Assembly: GCF_963675165.1 (NCBI RefSeq)
Contig: NC_087379.1
Location: forward strand, 3,166,201 to 3,230,200
Direction: 5' to 3'
DNA length: 64,000 nt
Source: Halichondria panicea
Lineage: Eukaryota > Porifera > Demospongiae > Suberitida > Halichondriidae
Shown piece by piece: positions 37,795 through 52,500 of the stretch. Each line of letters begins with the position of its first letter. Positions within the stretch are counted from its first letter, which is position 1. The position numbers and the translations under genes are program-made. Below the pieces are notes generated by a model. The model ran no database searches and was not told where the DNA came from. It saw nothing but the letters and a program-made list of their open reading frames with translations.

Positions 37795-40494
37795 ATGGAT
37801 TCTCAAAAAATTTTAGTCTATTTTTTCCCTACACCAGTGAAGGACATCAATTACTCATGTCAAGTCACTGCAGCTCTGTCTAGTATCAATGGATATCTGT
37901 CAAGTGATGTGATTCAAGGATCTAACGAGAGACTGATAGCCTGCAGTTATGTGGACAGCCAAGATCAGCTGTTCAATGACATCAAGTCTACAGTGAAGAA
38001 GGACTGTGGTTTGGAAGTGTTTGTGTGCTCCTGCATTGAGAACACCAGTCACGGCACTGTGATTCAGGTGGAAGGTATGACATGCAACTCTTGCGTAAGG
38101 CTTATTGAGAGCACACTCTCAACACAAGTTGGAGTTATTGGGGTCAAGGTGTCTTTGGCCAATAAAGAAGCTTTTGTTGTGTATAATTTGCAAGAAACGA
38201 ATACTGACAATATCTCCATTGCGACCAATCACATGGGCTTTGACGCTGCAGTAAAACAATCTTTCTCTATTCTTACTAAGCCCTCTGCTACACCATCTCT
38301 CGAGGCTGCTCCAGCCACAGAGAGGCGGTTTGATGCAAGTAGCACAACACTTCCAGAGGCCAACTCGAAACGAGTTGCCATCAAGAAAAGAGTTGACAGT
38401 ATCGGCATTGATGGTATGACATGCCACTCGTGTGTGAGCCTGATTGAGAGCACTGTGGTGGGGCTCCCTGGAGTGATGAGCGTGCGAGTGTCATTAGAGG
38501 GCAAGGAAGGCGTGGTAGAGTACAACGATGCTGTAGTCTCGAGTGAACAGATCAAGGAGGCCATAGATAATATGGGATTCATTGTCACTTACATTATAAT
38601 AGGTGAGTGCTTTCTATCGTTTTTACCGTCTTCTGCATCAAATTGTGTTTTAGTCGTGCGTTTGTTTCTAGAAACATCTGTTAGTCCATTTGGTCTAGAG
38701 GATGCTGCAATGCCATTAGCTGATGAGATTGAGCCATTTGGTCCAGAGGATGCTGCAATGCCATTAGCTGATGCGATTGAGCCATTTTGTCCAGAGGATG
38801 CTGCAATACCATTAGCTGGTGAGATTGAGGAATGCCTAGACAAGAAGGTTTTGCTTTCCAAGGTAAGCTTAAGCAAAAAAACCTCCCATAAAAAGTTAAG
38901 TAACTGATGCGGATGCATTGAGCATTCTATGCATGCAACTGTTTGCCTCTTCCCAGAAGAAAAAGTCAGTCTGTAGGAAGAAAGAAGCTGCTGAAAATGA
39001 GAGTAGCCAGCAAATCACAAACAGAAAAAGGGCCCAAATTCAAGTTACTGGCATGAGCTGTGCTTCCTGTGTCTCTATAATAGAGAGAGAGATGGGAAAG
39101 AAACCAGGTATAGTCTGAAATAGTCTATGACTATCTTAGTCTAGGAGGGTTATTATTAAGCCTCGTCCCCAGGCTGAGTTGTCTCTATAATAACGCTATA
39201 GGTTGCCAACATAGCCTGGTATTGATTGTATTTGGGCGTGGTTAGGAACCGGAAACAAAAACAGAGATTTTGTACATTTTTTTCTCGTATTTACTCCGTA
39301 AAAGTTTAATGTAGCTCTGTGTATACTCTCAAGTATATATATAGAACAGTAAGATCCATATCTTATGCATCTGTACTTTTTCTAAATAAGAATAAGGTGC
39401 CGCTTTTTACTTTTTCGAGACTAGATCTAGTGTGTGCAATAGCCAATAAATTTATACAGTGCTTTATGCCGGGAGAAATCTCCAGGTGGCGCCTTATTAG
39501 AAGGGGGGGCCTCTTTTAGAAGAAATACGGTAGATTTGTCTAGCTAGCTATAGCTATATAGCTATAGTTCAGATTATCTTGCTGAATCAAGAAGGCCTCA
39601 CTCTCATGTGAATGAACAGGCCCAGGCTCTCAAGCTCCTGTCAGAAGGATGGGACATCTTTATCTGGTTTCCAACGGGGTATGATAAGTATTTTTTGCTA
39701 TCAATTGCTGCCCCTGTGATGGACTACAAACTAGGTAGGATCAATGCTGCCCTGGTCGACAGGAGTGTTGTTTTTCACATTCTCTGCTTTCGTTTCCGGT
39801 TCTGTATGGAGGGTGTATATTGGAGTTTGTTACCAATAAGGTACATCCCTAATGGAAATTAGAGGAGGTAGACAGACCTTGCAGCTCCAGCAATAGTCTC
39901 TGATTGAACACTAATTATCTGCCCACCTCTAGCAATTAGTCTCTATAATTGAACACTAATTATCTGCCCACCTCTAGCAATTAGTCTCTGATTGAATATT
40001 AATTATCTGCCCACTAGCGATTAGTCTCTGATTGAGAACACTAATTATCCGCCTATACCTCTAGCAATTGAACACTAATTATCTGCCCGTATACAACATG
40101 TACAACATTATTGCTGAGTTCAATCAGAGGCCAATTGCTTGAGCAGCACCCACCTGTCTACCTCCTCTGTAGGAAATAGTCACTGCAGACAAACCACACT
40201 TATACACCCATATATAGAAAATTGCATGTGTTGATCTCATTTTTTAATACCTGGGAATTCAGTATGCATGCAAGGGTCTATCCTGGGCCTACACACTCTA
40301 TAGGGTCTGGATCCCTTCTAACAGTGGCTGTATACACTGTTACAGTAGTATTATGTGGTGGTTTTCTCTATGTTTATACCGGTCATCTCTATGTTTATAC
40401 CGGTCACGGTCATGGTACAAATACACATCATGTACATGTATATTATTATAATTATGCCTCGAGGCATAACCGCACAAGGGATATGGTAAAGTTG

Positions 40495-40549
<55 letters not shown>

Positions 40550-43500
40550 TCCAGCTGTAACTGCTCAACTGTTTCAATGCGACGAAAACTAACAGCTTCT
40601 ATAGGCTTCTAGCCGCATTCTCTTGGATTTTGATTCGTAGATTTACAAACTAAAGCTCACCAGGACCTCATGAAAAGAAGGAGAAATTGTATTCTGTCTC
40701 AGGATCTACACACTTGAGACAGAATACAATTTCTTCTTTTTTTCATGAGGTCCTGGTAAGCCACAAAACACTATACAATGCTACCATGTAGAAGATACAC
40801 AACTCTTTCTTATTCACTGACAGAAAATGCAAAATACTTACATTGTATATCCACATGCAGTTGCTTTATAGAAGATCATTCATCAAACCATCAGAGTAAC
40901 ATTATAATACAACATAATAACGTAACATTATACAAAGCAAACTATAATTACCTCTTCTATAACACAATACAGTGGAACCTCCGAATAACGGATAAGTTGG
41001 TGCAGGAGGTTTTTTCCGCTATTCGGAGGTGTTTTTTATTGGGAGGTTTTACTATATAAGGTTACGTTACCTCAAATGTGTTTAATGAGACTTCAAACTG
41101 ATGAACTGAATCAGTATGCATGTAGCCATGGTCTTTGGGAACACAAATTGACATTATTGTAAATGTTGGAAAATGCAAGTGGACTGTCCTAGTGAAACTG
41201 AATAGTGAACTGCAGCAGACTGAATCTGAACTGTGCATGCACACATGATAAGAATATGCTTAGTCACAGCAGTTCTCTTACTAAGAAATGTTAGTATTTT
41301 AGGAGCATGACCAACAATGTCATCCTGTTTTAAGTCCACACTGGAACTGCAGACCTGTCTACTGAGTCTCTTTCAAGCAGTAACACATCCCCAGCAACTG
41401 GCATGGGGTCCAACTTACTTGATATAGGCATTTATCCTTTGAAGGAAAGAAGTACTCAGACTAGACTGCTGTGGAGTAGCAGGTAGGGGAATGGCATGCT
41501 TGTAGATCTATATTGACTATAACCACACCTTGTCCGTCCGTTATAGGAGGTTAATTTTTGCACTAAATGCATCTTTCGTGCAAGGCGATTGTCTGTTGTC
41601 CAAAGCTCAGAACAAGTACACTAGTAAAAGCAGTTGGTATACAAGGCATGTTTTCCGCTATAACAGAGGGGTCTGCTATTTAGAGAGTCCGTTATAAGAG
41701 GTTCCACTGTATAGTTTTTGAGCAAAAGCAAAACATGACGAGAGGTATTAGCACAGCGCAGCTTGCAGCACTCCTTATTAATTATACTGTGACTGAATAT
41801 TTTTTCTGAAGTATCTTGTCCAAATTATTATTATTCTATGTCCAGGGGACAACAATTTAATATCCAAATGTCCCCCTCTGGAATATTTTGTACCATCGAC
41901 TGACTGCATTGCACTCTTCTCTGCATTTGCACACATGCAAGCTATATAGCTAGGTTAAAGATTCTGAATGCATTTTGCAAACAGTGTCACTTACAATTAT
42001 TATAGTTGATATAAAAAGAGAGCAGTTCAGTGCACTTTATGATCTATCATGCAAGAAAAGAAAATAGAGGAATCAATAGTAATATAGATCAAGACCCACA
42101 AGAACTACGGATGACCAAACAGAAAAGAAGACAAACACCAGGACCCACAGAATATTATTCCCAGTTGTAAATGTGATACTTACAACCAAGAGCATATGAG
42201 GGGGATCTCCTTAAATGCTCCTGGTACAACCCATGGTATCATTTTACTATTTGGTATTAAAGTATAGCTCATGCATGGTTTTGTCATGGTGTATACAGAG
42301 CACTAGCTTTATTCGTGCAAAGCTATACATGTCTCCATAAATAATCGAGCGCTTTGTTTCTTTGCTGAATCTGCTGTGATCTAGTCCCTTTGCAATGCAT
42401 GATGTAATTATACAACTGCAGTTTGCTGTTAATTCCCAAAGCCTTGCTCTATATAGCTATGAGTGAGGTTTTTGGAGCAGTTTGGCAATTACCAGAATCG
42501 ATACAAGAATAGCATAAAGTAGTGGCCTACTTACATAATTATGAAATTGTACCAAGTACAGGAGGTAGATTTAGGAATTACAAGCACTAATTCACAATCT
42601 TGTTCCATTATTATAGTTCTATAGTAGTATATAGTTTGTAGACTGAAGTTCTGCATGAAACTGGAGCAAGAGACAGGTTTTTTACATGTCGTGTATTATT
42701 ATAGTGAGCCTTTTGTTTCAAAATGGCGATACAAAATACCATGTGTTTGTGTCCCAAACTAGAAGGATAAATCGACTCGATGTTTATATCGATTTCATCG
42801 AATTCATCTGGTAGGGATCAACTTAATGCAAATCAACTTCTTCTGGTAGGGATCGACTCGATGAGTTTTATCAAATCGATTTTATCTGGGTAGGGATTAG
42901 CCCCTCGATCCCAGGCCAATTAAATACAGCCTGGTATCTATTGCAGGGGTGATAGTGCGCATGCGCTTAATCATAGGTGTGGCCCATTCACGCCCATGCA
43001 CTATACATGTATCTACATTGTTTGGCCTATGATGAACAGCTAGCTAGCTGTGGCTTTAGCCTCGATCCCAGGCTGAGTTTTCGCTTTTTTATAATGATTT
43101 ATTCGAACACTAGGCCTGGTACTAGTTGTCTGCGCATGCGCCAAATTTTTATTGTATTTGTGGTCGGCAAAAATATTTATAATTGAAATTTGTACACAAA
43201 AAATGCACCAGAGTGAGTACACAAAAGATGCACATAGGGAGATGCTTCACAAGGGCCTGGGGAGTTGCCAGTTATGCTGCAGCACGATTACAGTGACCCA
43301 GGGAAACTTCAGGATGATTGAATGTCTTCAAATTACGTTTCAAGAAGATTTAGCAGGCTGCTGGACCTCTCTGATTCTAGGCCCCAACTCGTAACTCAGG
43401 TAAATTTTGCTTGAGAAAACGTAGATTCTCTTGATGCCTCTGAACTACCCAGCAACGCTCGAACGAGCAGGTCATACTCCAGTCCTGTGAGTATAGGACA

Positions 43501-46500
43501 ATATTAAGAAACCAAAGACGGTTAAACCCTTACCTCAAACTGTCCAGTCTCGTCCGTTAGAGGAGCACTGTTGGGATAGCTGGATATTAGCCATTGCTCC
43601 TGTGCAGAGAAGTAGACATTCTAAATACGTGTAGATCTAAATTTCTCGGTTATAGTGTCATTGTCGACGAGCTGATGATGGCAGCACCAAATGCTCTAGT
43701 CACTTGACCCACTATATTGAAACTAGTCTACCTATAGATCTTGCCAAACATGATTTGATAGCATAGGGCCCACACAAAAATATCTGACCTTAACAAGCTT
43801 GACAAAGCTTTATACCTCTTCCCTTGTTGTTCAGTCTTCAGAATAATATTAGTCTTCTAAGCTTCAGAGAAGATAGAAGTTTCAACTAAGAATAATGATA
43901 AAACGGGAACTGACTTCTAGTAACGATAGTACCCGAATATAAATGTCACAAAAATGAACAAGAATATCCATTCGTCAGAATCTGACAAACAACTAACGCA
44001 TGCGCAGACAACTAGACCAGGCCTAGTTGTTTGCCTAACCGATAAAAGCTAAAACTGTATATTTGGCTTGAAGTATTCTACATAACATATACATAATACT
44101 GGTGGTTTTGAAGTCTGTGGGCTGCGCCTGTCTCTAAAAATATAAATGCCCTCGGATACTGACCCAATACACCTAGATACCATGGTTCAACTATTCTGGG
44201 TAGTGCTGGTTGACCTGTGACGTAATATTTTGTCCCAAACTTTGGCCCAAGGACAAAATATTTCGCATATTGTGTCCCTCTCTGAAAGGTTTGTCTCATT
44301 GGTCAAAGGTTATAATGGTCGCTCAAAAGTTAATGAAAGCACTATGGGTGCTGATGCCTCAGTGGAGGGGCCAAAGCTTTACAACATTAAGCTACTAGTA
44401 CACACATGTACAATCACATTTGCATGTGAGAATGGTGTAGAAGAGTCGGCCATGATTGTTGCTTCAAAGTCTAAAATAATGGTTGCAGAGCAAACTATAC
44501 TAAGGCCACGCCAAATTAATCTTGTGTTTCACGGACTTTCCGGGTCATAATTTTGCAGAATGCAAAAAAAAATAGTGGTCCAGGTCAGAGTTCAGAATAG
44601 CCACATGATCTAGCAAAATGTTGTAATGTTTTGCTAAAGTGATTTTTTGTGGTGTGTTGTGCATGACTCCGTTCGTGGTTTTATAAATGATATTCATTAT
44701 TTTTTTGCCTGCCATTCTGGTCTGTTTTTGAGGATTAAAAGTCTGTGAAACATAAGATCAATTTGGTGTGGCCTAAGTAGAGCGGAAAACAAGTTTTGCT
44801 ATGCGTATTATGTAGAATACTTCAAGCCAAATATACCATTTGCTATGATTATGTACTTGTGATCTATATTAGTCTCACAATGTATATTATACATGTCTTG
44901 GTCCACTGGGAATAAGTTAACGTATACACTTGCCCCCTTTCCCACTGCAGGAGTCCACTCAGTGGTGGTGGCTCTACTGTCTGAGAAGGCTGAGATTCAG
45001 TACAACCCAGAGCAGACTGACCCAGAGAAGCTGGTCAGGGACATTTCTAGTCTGGGCTTTGGGGCAAACCTCATTGCAGACCAATATGGATACCAGCAGG
45101 GGAAGATCAATTTGATCGTGAGTTTGTTGATCAACCCCCCCTGGATATTGTGATTAATCAGTGGACTTGCAATAGGGACCTGTTGTTCTCTTTGTTAATC
45201 GTTCAGCATAATTATATTCTGCCCTCCCACTTCCTACAGATTGAAGGTATGACCTCCTCCTCGTGTGTGCATACGATAGAGCAGACTCTCCTGGGCACAA
45301 ACGGAATAGAAAAAGCTGTTGTTGCACTCTCAACCAGCAGGAGTCATGTTGAGTTTGATTCCACCATCCTTGGACCGCGTGATGTCATACAGATTGTCAA
45401 GGTTACATAAGTTATATATACAATCAACAGTGAGACACTATATAGTTGATAAAATATACGCATGAAAAATGTTGCAGAGGAGTAACCTCTAGAAGCCTAA
45501 GGACGACATTGCGCATGCGTACTATTATCTAAATGAGTTCCTGTTAAACACTGTTTTGTCTGTGTCCATGGGATTTAGAAACCCTCAGGTACTCGTAGTA
45601 TCCTTGCTATGCTTGGGGCACTAAAGTAATACCTGTGGTGTTCTAAATCCCATGGACACCTCCAAAACAGTATCTACAATTATAACTGCTATGTATAGTA
45701 ATGATCTGCTATTCATTTCCAACTGCGTGGGGACGCATGTAGTTACATACTATGCACTTGTCAAAGTAATGCCCCACCTCCCCTCTATAGCGGGGATAGG
45801 TGGGGATTAGTTGGGGATTAGGTTTAAAGTTGCTCCCCTACCCCTAGGGGACTTAGACAGATTACCTGATACATGCATTGGGTTAAAGGTCAATTAAAGA
45901 TCACATGATGTCTGCCACACTCTTCCTTCCAACACATGCTGAGTACAGTGAGAGCAAAATTTACATCCTGAGCAATCTCTGCCTTCTTGACTTCACTAGC
46001 TTTATAAGAGAATAGCTGTCAATATTTATATAGTGATTCTGTACTTCAAATAATTTGTTATATTCTCGCTAGTGAAACCATGAAGAAATAGCTATGTATA
46101 CAGTAGTGTGATAGGTCTAATCCCCACATAACCCCCATGTTTTACTAGGGACTAGACTAAATAACATGCCCAAAGGTAGGGGTATTAGATAATGTGATTG
46201 GTCTAATCCTCACCTGTCCCCGGTAGGGAGGGATTGGTATTAGATTGACAAGTGCACTAGACTCATGCAGTAATCAGAGCACAAAAGTATAGAATTTACC
46301 ATGATAGATCTTCCCCATGCAGAATGCTGGGTTTGATGCTCATCTAGGCAATGAAGGCAACGCCCAAAGTAATCTCAGTGACAATCGCTCCCTTCGCAGA
46401 TGGTATATCACCTTCTTCTTTTCTCTAGTGTTCGGTATCCCCACAATTATTATTGCTTTCACGTCTGTTGAATGGCCTGTGCTTACACCTGGACTTAACC

Positions 46501-49500
46501 TCAGAGAAGTGCTTCTTCTCACCCTTGCCTCTATTATACAGGTATATACTGTACACATAAAGTGAATTATGTTGGTAGAATTTTAAATGTCAAGTTTATG
46601 TGTGATTACATGCATGTATAGGTTTTTGGAGGATACTCTTTCTATGTGTCTGCATTCAAGTCCTTGCGTCATTGTACTGCTAACATGGAGGTACTTATCG
46701 CCCTGGCAACCACCATCGCCTACGTCTATTCAGTGAGTATAGTGAGCACTTTAATTGATCATGCTTATAATTATACTCTTCATTGTTTTCAGGTGATAGT
46801 CGTGATCATAGCGTCCACAACGACTTACCAAGATACAAAGACATTATTTGAGACGGCACCCATGCTCCTGATGTTTGTTTCATTCGGCCGCTGTTTAGAA
46901 AACATTGCTAGAGGGAAGACATCCAAGGCTCTGGCCAAACTCATGTCCCTCCAGGCTACAGAGGCCAGACTCATCAAGAAAGCTTCTATTGGAGCTCTAG
47001 AAGAGTAAGTCTAACAATAGAAATAGAGTGTAAGAGTACGACGTATTAGACTCATGTAGTCAACAATCATCATAATTATGTGCCCCATACCAACTTTAGT
47101 TGTATGTGACACCCGTTTTCTGCAGAGAGGAGCTTATAGCAGTGGAACTGGTCCAGACAGGAGACACACTCAAGGTGGTGCCAGGAGAGAAGATTCCAGT
47201 TGATGCTACAGTCATCAGTGGCAGCTCAAGTGTAGACGAGTCACTCGTCACTGGTCAGTGTATATGCATAGTCCTTGGTTAGGCCATATAATTGCAGGTT
47301 TCATGATCAGCAAGCTCTAGTCAATTTATGCAAGACATGCATGCACTGCATGTACTATACATACAGGTGAATCAATGCCAGTAGACAAAAATAAAGGGGA
47401 CACTGTTATCGGAGGCACTCTCAATCAAAATGGAGTACTTTATCTGGAAGCAACTCACATTGGATCAGACGCCATGTTGGCACAAATTGTGAAGCTAATT
47501 GAAGAGGCCCAGACGTCTAAAGCACCCATCCAAAGGATAGCAGATCGCATCGCTGGTTATTTTGTCCCTACCATTTTAGTTTTGGCTCTCATTACTCTGG
47601 TTGTCTGGCTGGCCATCATCATCACTCTGCAACGCACAACACCACAGGTACTATACAGCAACGCCTGTGTGTGCAGATCGTGCTGCATGCAAAATTATAT
47701 GTGATCTTACATTAATCATTTTCCCTTTCCCTTTAATTTACTAGGACTACTGCTTTTCATCTGATAACTTGTCCAACTTTTCAAGCTCCTATTTTTACGG
47801 CAACTTTTCTATCAATGCAACGGACATTCTTCCCAGTCAGATATGTTACTCAATTAGCAAAGTATTTACTCACACTATCGCTGTGCTCCTGATTGCATGC
47901 CCGTGTGCACTAGGACTGGCCACGCCCACTGCTGTGATGGTGGGCACTGGTGTGGGGGCTGTCAATGGGATCCTCATCAAGGGCGGAGAGCCACTAGAAA
48001 CCGCACATAAGGTTTGGGTTGAAAAACCTTCCCTATATATAGCATGGGAATGACATTGATCAGCCAGGGTGTCATACAGAAGTTTGAATTAGGGTAAGGG
48101 ATTTACTGCCGGTGACCAGGTGGGTATTTTGGAGATTAGGTGCTCTGAGGTGAATTTTGGGTTTTGGTGATGTCCTGTAATGCCGTGTAATGCCGTGTAG
48201 AGGGTAATTACCTTGAACTTTTGTAAGTATAGGATATACCACACCTAAGAGGAGGATATGCACCCATATATCCTCCGCTACCGTGGTTACTCCGAGGCGG
48301 AGCCGAGGGGTATGTAACCACGGTAGCGGAGGATATATAGGGTGCATATCCTCCGAGTAGGTGTGGCATATCTGACTTATACCACGTGACCGCAGCACTA
48401 TAAAAGGACCTCCCCCTAGCAACAATTCAATCACGATGCAGACTGCAAAAAAGAACAAGACTATGCCGGATTTTGCAGCCGTCAAAGAGCTAGTTGAGCA
48501 ACATGTTGACTCCTACAGATGCTCAAGAGCTTCCTTGGTCCAAGCGTTGACCATTCGACGTCCCTTACTGGAGTTGCAAGCTCTTCTTGAATAAAATGTA
48601 TCTAAACCGCGCCCATGGACCCATGGAAGCTTTATAGCCATCTTGTTGGAGAGCACCTTCCGTGTTTCTGCCGTCGCTTTGAGTCTTAGTACCTTCTCTT
48701 TGCTTACTTTCTTGAACAAATGAAAAAACAAAAAAACAACTTGAAAAACTGTGCATGCCTGGGGCTGTATGCTAATATTCTATATATCCTACAGCTGTTG
48801 ACCAATGAGATCAATTTGTGGTGACGTAAGTGTGGTATAAGTAAAAAAATTCATTTGCTGCATGCGTTCCAGTAAACCACCCCTAAAGCTTTTCGTGAAG
48901 AAAAGTTTCGTTGAGGTCAGTTCACCTACGGAAAATTTACTAACTTTTTACCTGACAAAAGTTACCCATGCACTACATGGTAAGCACATTTTGTATTAAA
49001 TGGGGTCAGATTCTAAATGGAGTTTGCCAGCTAGTGCATGTAGGCACAGTCGAATCCAGCAAAAAAGGGTAACTGTCATTTAATCTTGTCAAGCTTACAT
49101 GGCTAGCTAGATCTATCTCCTCCCCAGAAATACTTTGGTGTCTTGCTTTATGCATGAGTCAACAGAACAAGCCATGTGCCTACTAAGAGAAAGATTTCTG
49201 AACGCAAATCTTTGGGGGAGGAAGTTGATCATGGCCCTTGTATGTTATCCTGCTCTCTTTATATTAGGTGAAAACTGTCGTGTTTGACAAAACTGGCACC
49301 ATTACTCACGGAAAGGCCAGGGTTACCAAAGCAATCCTGTTTGTCAAAGAGGCAATATGTACAAGTCCCCTCTTCACAATCCTTGTAGGTCTGGCAGAGA
49401 GCAACTCTGAGCATCCTCTGGGAAAAGCTATCGTCAAATATTCTAGACAAGTATGTAAAAGCCACATTGTTACATACCATTCTTTCCATGTGCTGTTAGG

Positions 49501-52500
49501 CTCTGGGTGGTGAATTGAGAGGAGAGTGTCAGGAATTTGAGGCAGTGCCGGGTCGCGGGCTGCGGTGCACTGTGTTGGGAGTGGACCAGTACTCCAACTC
49601 TGACACGTGGGAAAACACCATTCCACTCAAGAGACTCATCGTTATACAGAGCTCGACTTCCCTCTTATCCCTGCAGAGAGGTGGAGCCAGCCCACCAAGG
49701 ATTTATAAAGTATGTTTATAGGCTGATCAATCCTCCATACATACTCCACACATCTGTATATTGATGCTTATAATTACATAGGTACTGATTGGGAATCGGG
49801 AATGGATGAGTGAGAATGGCATAGATGTGGTAATGGGAATGGAGGAAAAAATTCAGGCCTGGGAGACGCAAGGAAGAACTGTGGTCCTGGTATCTGTAGA
49901 CAGTGAGCTGATCTGGTATATTGCAAATCTAACCAACACACACATGCATATTATAGGTATCCTTGTTGGTGCAATAGGCATTGCAGACAGCATCAAATCT
50001 GAGGCACAAGTGGCAATATCTTCCCTGAAGAAGATGGGCCACCGTGTGGTGCTGCTGACTGGAGACAATAGGAGAACAGCTCAAGCTATTGCAGCAGAGG
50101 TTGGGATTCACGAGGTTTATGCTGAAGTACTGCCTTCTCACAAGAAGAACCAGATATCTGATCTTCAAAAAGAGGGGAAAGTGAAGGTTCGTGCAAGTAC
50201 ATACGTGTTTGATATAAACATCATTTTTATACCAGCAATTGATATCAATTTGTATGCGCGCATTGATTACTTTTGTGTCACAGGTGGCCATGGTTGGTGA
50301 TGGTATCAACGACTCTCCTGCTCTGGCTCAAGCTGATATTGGCATAGCAATTGGAACAGGGACTGATGTTGCAGTCGAGGCAGCTGACATTGTACTAGTG
50401 AAGGTATTAATTGGGTATAATTACACTCAATTGAATTATGTGCATTTTATACTTTCCTCAGAGTAACCTTGTTGATGTTGTGGCAGCCATTGATATCTCT
50501 CGTCGAACAGTTCGTAGAATCAGGATCAATTTTTTCTGGGCAATATTCTACAACATGATTGGCATCCCAATTGCTGCAGGTGTCTTGTCACCTGTTGGTT
50601 TTATCCTCGAGCCGTGGATGGCCAGTGCCGCAATGGCCTTCAGCTCTGTCAGTGTTGTCTGCAGCTCTCTCCTACTCAAATGGTAAAATCTGCATGTGCA
50701 TGCATGATATGTGCATGCATAAAGCTGTAACCAGGGCCGTAGCCAGGGGGGTGCTTAGGGGTGCTCGAGAACCCCTAACCAGCCTGAGTCAAGCATACAA
50801 ATCACATAGAAATGTATCTGATTATCCAGCTGAGCACCCCTTCTCTTCCAGATCTTGCTGCAGTTAGGCTGTTAGCTAGCTAGTATATAGGCAAGGAAAA
50901 CCATTCAGTCTCTAAACTGTGAGCTATTCTGGGTTAAATCTATAAACTAGTTCTCTTTTGTGATCGCGGCCAGCTTCTCTACATGTAAACGTTTAGCCAC
51001 GTCCAACTTGGCAATTATAACGTCATTAATAAGAGGTGTGGCTTCCGGTCAACTAAATTTCAGCACTGCGCGGCTAAAAATCGGGCGCTTCACGCCCTCT
51101 TTCATCTATGATAGCACCCCCTTCTCCAAAATCCTGGCTACACCCCTAGTAACAGTAATTATACCACACTTACGTCACCACTAATTGATCTCATTGGTCA
51201 ACAGCTGTAGGATACATATAGCATACAGCCCCAGGCATGCACTGTTTTCAGTTAGTTTTTTCATTTGTTCAAGAAAGTAAGCAAAGAGAAAGGAGCCATG
51301 CTTGACGGTAGCTACTAAGACTCAAAGTGACGGCAGAAACACGGAAGCTGCTCTCCAACAAGATGGCTAAGCCTCCATGGATACATTTTACCCAAGAAAA
51401 GCTTGCAACTCCAGTGAGGGATGTGGAATGATCACGCTTGGACCAAGGAAGCTCCTGAGCATCTCTGTACGTAGGAGTCGACTTGTTGCTCAACTAGATA
51501 TTTGACGGCTGAAAAATCCGGTATAGTCTTGCTCTTTTTGCAGTCTGCATCATGGATTGAATTGTTGCTACCTTTTATAGTGCTGTGGTCACATAGTATA
51601 AGTTAGATATGCCACACCTACTCAGAGGATATGTACCCCATATCCTTCTCTTAGGTGTGGTATATCCTATACTTGTACCATGATGTGCTCTGACACTAAG
51701 GAATATCCATTGAAACTCTCAGGATACTCCAGGGTACAAATCCCATGTACCCTAGGGTACATTGGCTGTGGTCAGCCTAAAGGCCACCCTTCACACTTAA
51801 GGAGCCACTCTTTTATAGGACACTATAATTACACTGTGACACACTAGGATCACATTGTGAAGATCATTTCTTCAGTATCCAATCAGATTCACTAAAACTA
51901 CCGGACCACATTGGAGATGGGTTGTGTGAAGTTGTAAATGTGGTTTGTCAAGTGCAAGCACACGCACACAAAATGTGCACAGTGCATGCACGGCAGGGAT
52001 CAAAGAGCGTTTACTACTACAGTGGCGGATCTAGGATTCTTGAAAGGAGGGTTTCAGGGCTCTGAGCGGGTGGACTGTTATTTTACCTAAAAAAAAGGTC
52101 GTCACTTCTTTGAAACAGTGAGCATGCGCATTAACACACCGAATTATTCCCTAAAAAAAAGGTCATCACTTTTCATAAGCAATCTGTATGCACTACGCTG
52201 GAGAGTTTTTAGCCTTCATAGTGAGTCACTGAAACTGCACACACAAAGCTTTGCAGGACTAACAAGAACTAAAGGTAAGTGAGAAGTGCATGTGAAAGCT
52301 AGTAAGAAAGGAACAACTTGCTAACTAGTTGCTTGAGCCTCCCACTCATTTCTTTCTCAAAGGGGGGTTCAATTGAACCCAAAGAACCCCCTCTGGATCC
52401 GCCACTGTACTACCGTATAGCAGGTAATTTTCGTGGGGTAAAATATTCGTTATTTTCGTGGGCAGGCTGACCTCCATGAAATTTTAACGTAGGCGTGGCT

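Noticed and set aside
39894-40092. Regular repeats resembling a CRISPR array
   Set aside because: Units are irregular, spacers are not unique or even in length, and the locus is an intron of an animal gene; it is a minisatellite.
44078-44550. Overlapping frames on both strands in ATPase intron 3
   Set aside because: Part of a dispersed repeat (also found near 63742). Neither frame resembles a known protein, and neither fits between exons 3 and 4 of the ATPase.
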